Source of the DNA: Bacilli bacterium
Lineage (GTDB): Bacteria > Bacillota_I > Bacilli_A > RFN20 > CAG-288
Direction of reading: 5' to 3'
Assembly: GCA_022647725.1 (NCBI GenBank)
Contig: JALCLG010000001.1
Coordinates: forward strand, 1,714,001-1,778,000
DNA: 64,000 nucleotides
Part shown: positions 29,160-38,020 of the stretch, in pieces
Numbering within the stretch: position 1 is the stretch's first letter
How the letters are laid out: the number at the start of each line of letters is the position of its first letter
Translations under genes and position numbers: made by a program
Notes under the pieces: generated by a model
The model's input: only the letters and a program-made list of their open reading frames with translations
Told to the model about the DNA's origin: nothing
Database searches by the model: none

Positions 29160-31967
29160 CTAGGTCAGAATCTTGCCTAAGGTGTCAAAGAGGGCATCGG
29201 TGTCGATTGGCTTGGAAAGGTGGGCATTCATGCCGGCTTCCTTGGCTTTGCTGACGTCACCCAGGAAGGCATCGGCCGTCATCGCCAGTATCGGGACCGT
29301 TAGGGCATCCGGGCGGGGTAAAGCGCGGATGGCTCGGGTGGCTTCATAGCCATCCATGATGGGCATCCGGATATCCATAAGGATGGCATCAATGCTGCCG
29401 ACCGGAGAGTCCTTGAAAGCCTGCACGCCTTGCTGACCGTCAGCGGCCAAGGTGACCTTGATTCCGCGTGACATCAGGAGATGCTGAATGATTTCCTGGT
29501 AAATGCTATTGTCTTCACAAACTAAAAGATGCTTTCCCGGCAAAGACACAGGAGGGCGGGAATCTGTCTTCTTTTCCTGACATTGTTTTTCGTAGTCTTT
29601 CCAACCGATGGAAGGGGCTGTCAAATGAACCGTGAAGAGGGAACCTTGGCCTTCCTTGCTCTCGGCCAGGATCACCCCACCCATGGCTTCCACCAGTTTC
29701 TTGGTGATGCTCATTCCCAGGCCAGTCCCGCGTTTGTCGTTGTCGGTCTTATCCTTGTCTTCCTGAGTGAAAGGATCGAAGAGCACTTTCTGGAACTCCG
29801 GACTGATGCCGATGCCGTTATCCTGGACTTTGAGCGTCAGGCCGATTTCATCCGGACCTAGCTCCGTCATCTCGGAATAGAAATCGATTTTTCCGCTTTC
29901 CGGGGTGAATTTGACGGCATTGGAGAAAAGATTGAAGAGAATCTGATTGAGTCTTAATTTATCTAATAGCGGCACCCGGTCATCGAGATTGGAAAGATGC
30001 TCGGTTAACGTCTGCTTCTTGCTTTGGCATAAAGGAAGAATGACGGCTTGAAGGTAGGCGGAGAAATCCTGGAATGGATAGGGTTCGGGGTGGAGAACGA
30101 TCTTGCCGCTTTCCGCCTTGGACATATCGAGGATGTCGTTGACCAGACTTAAAAGGAACTTGGAAGAAATATCAATCTTGCTGAGATATTCCTGCAGGGC
30201 CGGGGAATTGTTCTCCTGCTGGGCTAGATAGGTCATGCCGATGATGCCGTTTAACGGCGTCCGAATATCATGGCTCATCCGGGAAAGGAACTCCGACTTG
30301 GCTTGATTGGCCTCATCCGCCTCTTTCTTGGCTAACGCTAGTGCCTTATTCTTTCGTGACCGCTGATGGGCATAGCCAATGAGGAAAAGGATTGTCAGTA
30401 GGACGATGACGATACCGACGATGATCAAGGTGGCGGTCACGGGATTGCGGCAAATCAGGGAGGCTAGGGACAGCGGTTCGATGAAGACGGAGTTGTCGCT
30501 AAGGATGGCCGGGAGCTTGGTTGACGACAGATGCTGCAGGGCTTTGGAAAGAATCGGAAGAAGGGCTGGATTGGAATCTTTGTAAACGCCTAAGGAAATG
30601 GACTGATGTAGCAAGGGAGTGGTTCGGTAGTAGAAATCCTGATAGGCAACCATGGAACGGAAATAGGTGGCCTGATAGGAATTCAGGAAGACACAGTCCA
30701 CCGTTCCTTTGGCCAAGGCGGACATGCTCTAGTTGAAAGTCTGATAAGACTTGCGAATCAGCTGCGGATACTTTTGGCTGATTTCGCTTTCCAGGTAACC
30801 ATCGGCGACGACGGCCACGCTTTTGGGATTGACGACGGAATTCTTCATGACCTGCATGACCGAACCGACGACATAAGACTGGGTGGGCGAAAGACCATGT
30901 TTCTCGTCCCAGTCATAACTGTAACTGACAGCCATCACGGTATCAGCATTCTGCTGATTGAGAACCTGATAGGCCTCCTGTGTGGAAGAGGAAAGGACAA
31001 AGTGCAGATTCAGGCCGGTGTCATCGGCAATGGCCCGCATCACATCGGGGGTGATGCCACAGGGCTTGCCGTGGGTGTCGTATTCAAAGGGTTCCCAGTT
31101 GTTTTCATAAATCAGATAAACCGGATTATCGGTCTTGAGATAAGCTTTTTCTTCTTTGGTGAAGGCGGTGGTCTGAGAATTGACGGAGGTAAAGTAATAG
31201 TCGTAGAGATCCAAATTGAAACTTGGGTTATAGTTAAACAAGAGGGTCATCGCCTGATTGAGCTCTTTGATTAAGGAAGGCTTGGATTTCCGGGTGGCAA
31301 TATAGATGGGTCGGCCGCCACATTTGCTTAAGAGGAGATAATCCCCGGATACGGCATAGTAGTTGGACTGAGCAATGGCATCGATGTCCCCCGTGGCCAA
31401 GGCTTCATACGTTTTGCTGATGGTGGCATAGGGAACGGCTGTGAAAGTGAAACCGTTGTCAACGCCATACTTAGTGAACGAATCGATGATGGTACTGCCA
31501 TCTAGATAGCCTACTTTCATTCCGTTGAAGGCGGCAAAATCATCGTAGGCATAAGAATCGGGTCAGGATTTTCCTATAAGGCAGCACATTTCCGTTCCCA
31601 TGTTCTGTTCCGAGAAATCAAGATAAGCTGACCGTTCGGCTGTCGGCGAGACATCCATCAGCAGATCGATGTCCCCGCTTTGAACCTTCGTAAACCCTTC
31701 CGCCCAGGTGGTGGAAATAAACTCCAGATTCCATTTGGCGTAGTCAGCAATAGCCTGAAGGTACTCTTTGAAGAAGGAGAAAGTGGCATCGTCTTCGGTT
31801 TCCCCAGTGGAGGGAAGAGACACCCGGACGGTTTCCAAAGCGGAGGCAGTGGCATCAACGTGATAAACTCTCGTCTTCTGGGTCAGGGGAGCAAGGCCCA
31901 ATGAAAAAGCTGAGAGCAAGCAGGCAACGCTAAGGCCTAAGGATTTAAAGACCTTCCACATAATCAT
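29160..31967 (-). pseudogene. Hybrid sensor kinase 2 (SBP3-TM-HisKA-HATPase-REC) with two internal stops
   Basis: A single frame from 31967 holds a signal peptide, two SBP_bac_3 domains, a membrane helix (ATLIIVGIVIVLLTILFLIG), the H-box (RMSHDIRTPLNGIIG), N, G1 and G2 boxes and a C-terminal receiver (LLVCEDNSIYQ, LMDIRMPIMDG, LSKP). TGA at 31563-31565 and TAG at 30729-30731 interrupt it without any frame change. Homology continues straight through both stops, so each looks like a substitution; the TAG could be a mutated CAG. It is otherwise complete. The ligand is likely an amino acid or small peptide, as is usual for SBP_bac_3. Confidence 0.8.
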
Positions 31968-32428
31968 TTCTCTTGGGTTAGAAACAAAGAATTAATACTA
32001 CCTCACGCTCTTTTCAAGACGGACCCCTGACGTCAAGATTTGTCTCTTATTATTTTCGCATAGTGACCTTATAAAAGCAATTGCAGCCTAGGAAAGAAGA
32101 CATCTCATGGTACCGCAGACGATAACTTTTTCCAAAAAGAAATGAGTGCTTTGAAAACGAAGACAAGAAAAGCAATATATCTGTCAGGAGAGAAGCTTTT
32201 TCTGAAAATCACATTTTGATAAAGCGAAACCAGTGTTGATTAAGGAAAAATAGCGGAAAAAAATTAGAGAATTATCGCCAAGAGGAAAAACTGGTGGGTT
32301 CCAGCATGTGAAATTGATTTGGATTGAAGTCGGGCTACCAAAACCGCAAGATGTTTCTTTTTTTGGGGAAAACAGTCCTCTGAAAAGGTATAATTAAAAA
32401 GTGGTTGTTCCATCTCTTGGGGGTAAGC
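31968..32428. other. Intergenic, no gene seen
   Basis: About 460 bp with frequent stops in all frames and no domain similarity. A -10 box TATAAT (32389-32394) and a GGGGG ribosome-site-like stretch precede the short UPF0371 remnant at its right end. Confidence 0.4.
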
Positions 32429-32491
32429 ATGGCTATTGGCTTTGATAATGACAAATATCTGTCGATGCAGAGCGAACACATCGAGCAACGA
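32429..32491 (+). pseudogene. UPF0371 (DUF1846) 5' fragment
   Basis: A start region with -10 box, ribosome site and 21 residues (MAIGFDNDKYLSMQSEHI...) matches the N-terminus of the UPF0371 family, usually about 490 residues. Similarity stops abruptly at about 32491, where the complement of another gene's 5' part begins. Confidence 0.5.
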
Positions 32492-32619
32492 TCCTTTGCC
32501 CGGTTATCTTCAATCATCTTAGGAATCACTTGCTTTTCTTTTTCTTCGGAAGTGAAAATTTTCGGTTTGAAATGACTCAAGACGATATAGGTACGGAAAA
32601 GCCAATCCCGAAAATTCAT
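32492..32619 (-). pseudogene. 5' fragment of an unidentified gene
   Basis: On the minus strand AAGGGGAA lies before an ATG opening a 43-residue stretch (MNFRDWLFRTYIVLSHFKPK...) that ends at the same point as the UPF0371 fragment. Two gene starts thus face each other with both bodies missing. It is divergent from the TetR gene and could have been its target. The family is not recognised. Confidence 0.35.
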
Positions 32620-32694
32620 AAAGATTCCCCTTTCCTAAGCTTTCTTCCTCGCAAGGTTTTCCAATCCCGTTGAATAAAAGACAGGCCTAATGTA

Positions 32695-32720
32695 AAATGT
32701 AACAAGTTGTTCCAACATTT
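32695..32720. promoter_or_regulatory. Candidate TetR operator
   Basis: AAATGT and ACATTT flank a central AACAAGTTGTT palindrome in the space between the divergent genes starting at 32619 (minus) and 32788 (plus). This is the usual place for a TetR autoregulatory site. Confidence 0.45.
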
Positions 32721-32787
32721 CAAATTATAGAAGAAGAATCTGATTTTCTCAACTTTTCTAAGCATTTGGAACGAAAGGCGGAATTTT

Positions 32788-33309
32788 ATGCCACAGAAAA
32801 AAAGGCCTTGTAAAGTGACGTCATTGATTTGTGAGGCTCTCTGTCAATTGATCGAAGAGAAAAGACCTTACGACAGCATCTCCTTGCAGGAGATCGTCGA
32901 TAAGGCCGGTGTCTGTCGCAACTCCTTTTATCGCAACTATCATTCCAAAGAAGAAATCTTTCAGAAAAAGTTTCGCGAGGTCAGTGCGGAGATGGATGCT
33001 TTACTCCTGGCCAATCCGGAAAAGACCCGCCGTGGAATCATCAACGCTATTGCCAAGACGATGGAAGCCAACCGCGATTTTCTCCTTTGCTTCTATCAGG
33101 CGAATCCAAAGTCTTATTTTGATACTTTGATCACTCAGGTGGAATCTTCCAATACGACGCAACCGATATCTTCGGTTTCCTCAAAGGATTATTATATTTT
33201 TTCTGCCCGGGCCTGGCTGACCATCGGTGTTTTGACGGAGTGGCTCCAGCGCGGGGAAGAGGTTCCTGCGTATGACATCGCTGGCATCATCGATTCCTTG
33301 AAAGTATGA
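32788..33309 (+). CDS. TetR-family regulator
   Basis: 173 residues. The N-terminal HTH (LICEALCQLIEEKRPYDSISLQEIVDKAG, then CRNSFYRNYHSKEEIF) is typical of TetR/AcrR, and the C-terminal helical domain would bind a ligand. It probably represses itself and the divergent gene whose 5' remnant lies at 32492-32619, through the dyad at 32695-32720. The former target appears deleted, so the regulator may be orphaned. Confidence 0.75.
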   Translation: MPQKKRPCKVTSLICEALCQLIEEKRPYDSISLQEIVDKAGVCRNSFYRNYHSKEEIFQKKFREVSAEMDALLLANPEKTRRGIINAIAKTMEANRDFLLCFYQANPKSYFDTLITQVESSNTTQPISSVSSKDYYIFSARAWLTIGVLTEWLQRGEEVPAYDIAGIIDSLKV

Positions 33310-33588
33310 TTTTTTGTTGAATATCGGTTTTGCTGAACAGATGTCATCATCTCTATAGACTAAAATGATTTGCAAAGAAGCTGAACTGACTTTTGAGACG
33401 GCTTGCCCGATAGGTCACTTTGTAGAACTGACTTGCTCTTTTGGGTTCGGATGATTTCCATAGCGTAAGACAGGCCAAGGCCTGCTGAGGATGGGCTCCT
33501 AAGTAAAAACCGAGAAGATAATTATGGGATGAAATCTCATAAAATAAAAGTCAGAGAGACGATTCTCAAAAAGGAAAAGTGGATTTTT

Positions 33589-33996
33589 ATGGAACAAAAA
33601 CTAGTCGAAAAATGCAAAGAGGCGAAATCCGCAAAAGAACTTGCCTTGATGGCACATGAGGAAGGCGTTGATCTTTCCGATGGTGATGCTGATCGTTACT
33701 ATGCCTACCTTCATTCTTCGGAGCATGAGCTCTCGGATGAAGAACTGAGTAACGTTTCCGGCGGTGACTGTGCCGACTCCGAAACAGAAAAAAGTGCCAA
33801 ATATGAAATGCATAAGGCAGATGAAACCTGTGGCGACCATTCCTGGTCCTATATGGTTTATACGGGGTTCGTCGCTTTGGCCGTCATGCCGGGTGGAAGA
33901 CATTGCAAAAATTGTCATTATTCTAAAACATCGGATAAAGATTACATAAAGGAGCACGATTATACCTATTATTATTGCACCCTTCATAAGAAATAA
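33589..33996 (+). CDS. GG-leader precursor peptide (Nif11-like RiPP family)
   Basis: 135 residues. Residues 1-59 look like a Nif11-type leader: acidic and helical (LVEKCKEAKSAKELALMAHE), ending in ELSDEELSNVSGG, the double-glycine cleavage site. The remaining 76 residues form a Cys/His/Tyr-rich tail (five Cys: DCAD, ETCGDH, RHCKNCH, YYYCTLH). The start at 33589 is chosen because the leader begins there; the frame is open to 33529. The 5' region holds a hairpin, CAGGCC-AA-GGCCTG (33471-33484). No modification enzyme, peptidase-transporter or immunity gene is adjacent, so it is an orphan; the tail could also be a metal-binding domain. Confidence 0.6.
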   Translation: MEQKLVEKCKEAKSAKELALMAHEEGVDLSDGDADRYYAYLHSSEHELSDEELSNVSGGDCADSETEKSAKYEMHKADETCGDHSWSYMVYTGFVALAVMPGGRHCKNCHYSKTSDKDYIKEHDYTYYYCTLHKK

Positions 33997-34060
33997 AGGT
34001 TTAACGAAGCAAACGAAGAAATAATACTCTTTTGCTTATACTTAGATCAGGATATTTTGT

Positions 34061-34200
34061 TTGCCCTTGATTCAGGATGTCGTGGCGGGGATGTTCATAG
34101 TCTTTGATGATTCCTTTGAAGTCGGCGATATCGTTACCATCAATGACTTCCGTGGCACCGTCATGGAAGCCGGCATCAAGTCAACCCGTCTTGAGGATGC
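34061..34200 (+). pseudogene. MscS mechanosensitive channel fragment
   Basis: About 45 residues (LIQDVVAGMFIVFDDSFEVGD, then FRGTVMEAGIKSTRLED) correspond to the end of the pore helix and the first strands of the MscS beta domain. Both the membrane part and the rest of the soluble domain are missing. It is joined at about 34200 to an unidentified coding-like stretch (VLISQKDKIYTLVRSDNDT) that runs into repeat A. Confidence 0.6.
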
Positions 34201-34349
34201 CGGCTTTTTTTGCAGGTGTCTCTGGCGATGCGGCCAGTTCGGTCCTGATCAGCCAGAAGGACAAAATCTATACCTTGGTACGGAGCGACAATGATACGCT
34301 GGGCGGAGATCTCATCTCAAACCTTGATTTCAACAGCGGCACCATAGGG

Positions 34350-34404
34350 GTAGAAGCAATGGAGTTAATGACGCTTGGGGGGGAGGTTGACGCGAGGAAG
34401 TTGA
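34350..34404. repeat. Module-border repeat, copy A
   Basis: Degenerate copy of a motif found also at 36427-36513 (B) and 38157-38243 (C): GTAGAAGC, GGAGTTrATG, a G-run, then GGAAGTTGA. Copy A lacks the rlmD-tail part. It lies at the left border of the accessory region. Confidence 0.45.
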
Positions 34405-34720
34405 ACTGAGGAAATTTAAAAGAACATAGAAAAGGGAAGAGTCCTTATCGCCAAGAGACTCGAAGATATTGGATACCTTGATACCATGGTAGGTGGAACC
34501 TTCTCACTCTATTAAGCCAACGTTTTGCCTGTACTTCATTGCTTTGACAATTGATCCATAGCTTAAGATTTTCCAAAAGAGATTCTCTGAAATGGTAAGT
34601 TTTACCTGAAATAGGTGAAGAAAAAATACCCTTTGAAAAGTCGTTCAGGCACAATTTGCCAACGAAAAATGTTTGTTTAGCATTTGAACTTTAACAAATA
34701 TTATAAAATTCAAATTAAAA
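34405..34720. other. Degenerate sequence, no intact gene
   Basis: About 315 bp. On the minus strand a broken stretch around 34440-34560 reads like a protein tail (YHGIKVSNIFESLGDK), but stops interrupt it and no family is recognised. Nothing else is seen. Confidence 0.3.
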
Positions 34721-35012
34721 TCATAAAATAACGATATCGGTTTTGTCTAAAAGGAAGTCAACGATATTCAAATGGGTGATTCCGTAATTTGAGGTGCCCT
34801 TTTCATCAAGTGAAAGGACGTATTTTGGCGAAGCGTCGTGAATGTTTTTAAAAGCACCGTATTCTCTATCAAAAACGGCCTGGTTCGTTATTCTGTCGGC
34901 CACTTGGATTAGGCACTTCTTTTTCCTTTGAAAGCAACAAAATCGATCTCCCCATTACGGAGCTTTCCATAGCGGACTGAATAGCCGCGATAGACAAGCT
35001 CATTGAAAATGA
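34721..35012 (-). pseudogene. AAA ATPase (DUF4143 type) C-terminal fragment
   Basis: On joining two frames it reads IIFNELVYRGYSVRYGKLRNG, EIDFVAFKGK, then LIQVADRITNQ..REYGAFKNI and PKYVLSLDE...GITHLNIVDFLL, the nuclease-like C-terminal end of the widespread AAA/DUF4143 proteins. One base is missing in the T-run at 34920-34924. The N-terminal ATPase is missing; similarity ends at about 35012, where another sequence begins. Such genes are common in accessory DNA. Confidence 0.65.
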
Positions 35013-35208
35013 TACCCCCAAGGCAAAGGACTCATCAAATTCGATTCCGCAAAATATCACGGAAAGAACCGATTGGATATGCTCCCTATATTGTTCAGTC
35101 TGAGGTAAATAACATTAAACGAGATGGCATAAAGGTCTTCCGTTGCGATGATTGTTTGGTAGACTATTTAGGATGGAAGAAGAGACATCCTTTTTCTCAT
35201 AAGGATTC

Positions 35209-35283
35209 CTATCGGGATGTCGACTGTCGGAAAGGAAAAATTTTCAGCAGCTGCTATCACAAGAAAGGAAGAAAATAACTATG
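35209..35283 (+). repeat. 75-bp coding-like repeat, copy 1
   Basis: Copy 1 of a 75-bp direct repeat that ends at the start codon of the following gene. It encodes YRDVDCRKGKIFSSCYHKKGRK and stop. Differences from copy 2 (35674-35748) are mostly at third codon positions, which indicates that it was translated. It is the tail of a frame open from about 35045 with a CDDC motif. Confidence 0.6.
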
Positions 35284-35655
35284 TATGGAAGAGTGATTTA
35301 TTCAGATAATGAAATCAAGGCTGAGGATATTTCGGTTGCCCTGAAAAAAGTCTATCCGGATGTCAGAATCTCAGAAGTCGATGAGCTCCGTTCTTTCTCC
35401 TTTGAAACAAGGGATAATCATGGTTTTGTCTATCTTCAGGAATATGAAAAGGATGGGAGTCCGACGGATTACGATGAGACAAAGGAAGCTTTGGGTGACC
35501 AGATTTCCTATTTCAAGGACCAGGACCATATTTCCTGTACTGAGATCGATGGCTCCGATCCGGAGTTCATCGATCACGTCACCGACGACATCCTATCGAC
35601 GATCCCGGGGGCTGTCATCGAAGGAAAAAACGGGAAGCTGTACGAAAAGAAATAA
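35281..35655 (+). CDS. Immunity-like hypothetical protein, paralog 1
   Basis: An acidic 124-residue soluble protein, rich in Asp/Glu and aromatic residues. GGAAGAAAATAACT precedes the ATG. It is about half identical to the next gene (IYS..EIKAE.I..ALKK.YP, DNHG.VYL.EYEKDG, LGDQISYFKD..HISC.EIDGS.PEFIDHV). Small acidic tandem paralogs, each preceded by a short cysteine-bearing coding tail, are typical of toxin-immunity cassettes, but no known immunity family is recognised and that role is inferred. Confidence 0.5.
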   Translation: MYGRVIYSDNEIKAEDISVALKKVYPDVRISEVDELRSFSFETRDNHGFVYLQEYEKDGSPTDYDETKEALGDQISYFKDQDHISCTEIDGSDPEFIDHVTDDILSTIPGAVIEGKNGKLYEKK

Positions 35656-35673
35656 CCTTAGCTTACCGAGACT

Positions 35674-35748
35674 CTATCGGGATGTCGATTGTCGTAAAGG
35701 CAATACTTTTAGTAACTGCTACCACAAGAAAGGAAGAAAATAACCATG
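35674..35748 (+). repeat. 75-bp coding-like repeat, copy 2
   Basis: Copy 2 of the repeat at 35209-35283, encoding YRDVDCRKGNTFSNCYHKKGRK and a stop, 4 nt before the start codon of paralog 2. Frame and cysteines are preserved. Confidence 0.6.
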
Positions 35749-36072
35749 TACGATCGCTTAATCTATTCGGAACGGGAAATCAAGGCGGAGGAAATTGTTG
35801 CTGCCTTAAAGAAGGCCTATCCTAATATTGGAATTGGAGGTCTCGAAGATGGCTATTTCTGTTTCGACACAGTCGATAATCATGGCTATGTTTACCTTGA
35901 GGAATATGAGAAGGACGGGATAACGCCTAAAGACTACGGCATAACTTGGAGAACCTCGGTGACCAGATCTCCTATTTCAAGGACAAGGAGCATATTTCCT
36001 GTATTGAGATTGACGGTTCCGCCCCGGAGTTCATTGACCACGTCCCCGAGGACATCCTTTCGACAATTCCAT
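35746..36072 (+). pseudogene. Immunity-like protein, paralog 2, frameshifted and truncated
   Basis: Paralog of the gene at 35281. One base is missing near 35940, after KDYG; the second frame continues as ENLGDQISYFKDKEHISCIEIDGS to DILSTIPS. It then ends abruptly at about 36072, where the reverse strand becomes an AlbA_2 gene. It lacks the last 15-20 residues of paralog 1. Confidence 0.55.
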
Positions 36073-36229
36073 CGTTGTTGGCTCCAATGAAGATTACTCC
36101 GCCCTCACCATTTGCAAAGGCCGCTAAACTCTTGCCCCAACTTATTGTTTTCTCCTTATCAAGACGAGACTTAAACTCAAAATCAAGATTCTCGAACAAA
36201 ACATTATTAAATAATTCCTTGATATGCAT
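36073..36229 (-). pseudogene. AlbA_2 (Schlafen-like) regulator, 5' fragment
   Basis: From the ATG at 36229 (GGGGAG upstream) about 52 residues (ELFNNVLFENLDFEFKSRLD..., then WGKSLAAFANGEGGVIFIGANNDG) match the start of AlbA_2 domains. The rest is cut off where immunity paralog 2 begins. Confidence 0.6.
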
Positions 36230-36267
36230 GGCCACACTCCCCGAGAAAATTATTTCAAAACCGGTTA

Positions 36268-36297
36268 AACTTTTTCCAACTTTTTCCAACTTTTTCC
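36268..36297 (+). repeat. Three tandem 10-bp repeats
   Basis: AACTTTTTCC occurs three times head to tail, 39 nt before the AlbA_2 fragment start on its upstream side. It may be a binding site or a slippage-prone tract. Confidence 0.5.
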
Positions 36298-36426
36298 ATT
36301 ATGCCAAAAGATTTTTGCTATTTTCGGCTTTTACACCTAAAAAACCAGTTTCAACCTAACTAGACTGGAGTCGTAGAAATATTAATTGGTAGAACTGCTG
36401 AAAATCCCATTGCTATCGGATTCTTA

Positions 36427-36513
36427 TCGCAGCTTTAAGCTGACCACCGTCTCTACATGGATAGACACGACGGAGTTGATGGTATTGGGGGTATGTCGGC
36501 ACGAGGAAGTTGA
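36427..36513. repeat. Module-border repeat, copy B, with rlmD-tail homology
   Basis: On the minus strand it encodes TPNTINS....HVETVVSLKLR and stop, matching the C-terminal end of RlmD (HVETVVALSLRK). The shared border motif continues to GGAAGTTGA at 36513. It lies just beyond the 3' end of the AlbA_2 gene. Confidence 0.6.
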
Positions 36514-36533
36514 CAAGAAGAACATTTGATTTT

Positions 36534-36568
36534 AAAGTCTACTCAAAGTCTACTTTTAAAGTCTACTT
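36534..36568. repeat. Iteron-like repeats, 3' cluster
   Basis: Three copies of AAAGTCTACTy (36534, 36545, 36558). The last overlaps the stop codon of the AlbA_2 gene. The same motif recurs upstream of that gene at 37887-37933. Confidence 0.6.
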
Positions 36569-37873
36569 TACCAGCCATTTTCCTTTTTTCTTTGACCCTT
36601 GACGGAGAAGGAGCTCCTTTTCCTGGAGGACTTTTGTCGCCTTTTTAACTCCTTGGATTGAGATACCTAGTGCTTTCGCCGCATCTGCTAAGGTAGAATT
36701 TGGATGAGCAGAAAGATACTTTAGTAGCGCGGCTTGATTTTGACTTAATTCGGCTGTGTTTTGCTCTCGTACTTTTCTGGCTAAAACAGAATCAGGAACA
36801 TACCCGAATGGAATGGTGACTTTAACCATATCCCCGCCTAATGTGAATGCTTCTCTCCCATAATTCTTGACAACATGAGGAATGCCGTGCCCGCTTTGCT
36901 CTACGAGATCTGCATCCTGGAAAACTACCATAAGCGCACGGTTTACTGGTTTGCTCGTTCCAGAAAAGAACTCATCTAAGCTCAAATCAAAAGGAAGGCT
37001 TCCATAGGAAACGATTTCAAGTCTATCATCATAGATAAAAACGGAAGGTGGAATCATATTAATCCATTCGTTGTGGAGACAAGCGTTGATCCAAGCCTGT
37101 TCAAAAGATTCAAAATCAAATAGTGGAGTCTCCGCTCTGGTTCCGGAAGATAAATCAACTTTCACAACATCGATAGCCTTAAAGTAATCGGAAACTCTTT
37201 TTAACCCTGAAAGTAAACAGCCACTTCCGTAATCGGTAAAGGTTGACATAGAAGCTTTGTCTTTTCCGGAAAAGGAAACGACTTTCAATGAAATTGTACT
37301 TTGATCCGAGAGGATGAAAGCCATGAGATTGAATTTTCCTTCATCATTATAGAAGTTCTTGCTTTTGTAAAATCCAGCTTCTTCGCGAACGTGGACGCCT
37401 TTAGATAAGAGAATTTCCGTTAATTGTTTAAATGTCAGTTCTTGCAGAGGGGACGTCGTTCCAATTAAAAGATCATGCTTACTAGAAGAAAGCATTTTAC
37501 GCAGCATCTCATTGGGAACTTGATCGTCCCCTTTGCCATCACGGATAAAATAGCGCCCGTCACATGAATAAGGAATATCCGTTCCTAGGGCAGAGACTTT
37601 AATATAGGAGAGGGCCTTGCTTAACTTTATTTCTTCAATGGTGGGCATAACTTTCGGGGCGACAATCAATTTAATCCTTTCCTTGATATCATCTAACGTA
37701 TTTTTCCCGACCATTAGTCCAAGGGTATCACCATTATCAGCTACCCCAAAATAAACTTCGCCACGTCCGTTCTTATTCAACATAGCCGTTAAAGATTTCA
37801 GTCCCTTATCAAGCTGTGAGAGGGACTCTTTGAATTCTACCCATTCGGATTCTTGACCAATATTCATTTCCAA
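36563..37873 (-). CDS. AlbA_2 / HATPase_c_4 transcriptional regulator
   Basis: 436 residues. The N-terminal AlbA_2 (Schlafen AAA_4-type) domain is at about 8-130 (EWVEFKESLSQLDKGLKSLTAML, GEVYFGVADNGDTLGL), followed by a GHKL-ATPase-like region at about 250-350 (ACLHNEWINMIPPSVFIYDD, LVEQSGHGIPHVVKNYG), and a winged helix at 375-436. Proteins of this kind are called divergent AAA regulators and are often linked to mobile DNA or defence. It stands alone between border repeats B and C. Direct repeats flank both its ends and may be its own binding sites. Confidence 0.75.
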   Translation of the reverse strand: MEMNIGQESEWVEFKESLSQLDKGLKSLTAMLNKNGRGEVYFGVADNGDTLGLMVGKNTLDDIKERIKLIVAPKVMPTIEEIKLSKALSYIKVSALGTDIPYSCDGRYFIRDGKGDDQVPNEMLRKMLSSSKHDLLIGTTSPLQELTFKQLTEILLSKGVHVREEAGFYKSKNFYNDEGKFNLMAFILSDQSTISLKVVSFSGKDKASMSTFTDYGSGCLLSGLKRVSDYFKAIDVVKVDLSSGTRAETPLFDFESFEQAWINACLHNEWINMIPPSVFIYDDRLEIVSYGSLPFDLSLDEFFSGTSKPVNRALMVVFQDADLVEQSGHGIPHVVKNYGREAFTLGGDMVKVTIPFGYVPDSVLARKVREQNTAELSQNQAALLKYLSAHPNSTLADAAKALGISIQGVKKATKVLQEKELLLRQGSKKKGKWLVK

Positions 37874-37886
37874 TCTCTTTTCATTT

Positions 37887-37933
37887 TAAAGTCTATCATA
37901 AAGTTCACTTAAAGTCTACTCTTAAAGTCTACT
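37887..37933. repeat. Iteron-like repeats, 5' cluster
   Basis: Four spaced copies of AAAGTCTAyy/AAAGTTCACTT (37887, 37899, 37910, 37923) lie 14-60 nt upstream of the AlbA_2 start, with 11-13 nt periodicity. This is one helical turn, as expected for cooperative repressor binding. The motif recurs at the 3' end of the same gene. Confidence 0.6.
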
Positions 37934-38020
37934 TATTAACTATAAGCAAAGTTTCTTTTTGCGTTTGTGAAAAATCGGGAATTTTCTCTTTTCTAATAAT
38001 GTCGAAATAAGCTTGCTTAC

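Noticed and set aside
9010-31967. Recoding of TAG or TGA as a sense codon
   Set aside because: TAG and TGA both end intact genes here (TAG at 5248-5250 directly before a ribosome site, TGA at 1017-1019), and conserved genes have no internal ones. Interrupted genes are the better explanation.
31968-33588. tRNA or riboswitch in the gaps around the TetR gene
   Set aside because: No cloverleaf or known aptamer pattern could be traced; only short hairpins are present.
34104-34409. A 101-codon open frame overlapping the MscS fragment
   Set aside because: It starts out of frame within the MscS-like stretch and ends in border repeat A; only the middle looks coding and no family is recognised.
36268-36297. 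CRISPR-like array
   Set aside because: Three 10-bp tandem units without spacers; no cas genes in the window.
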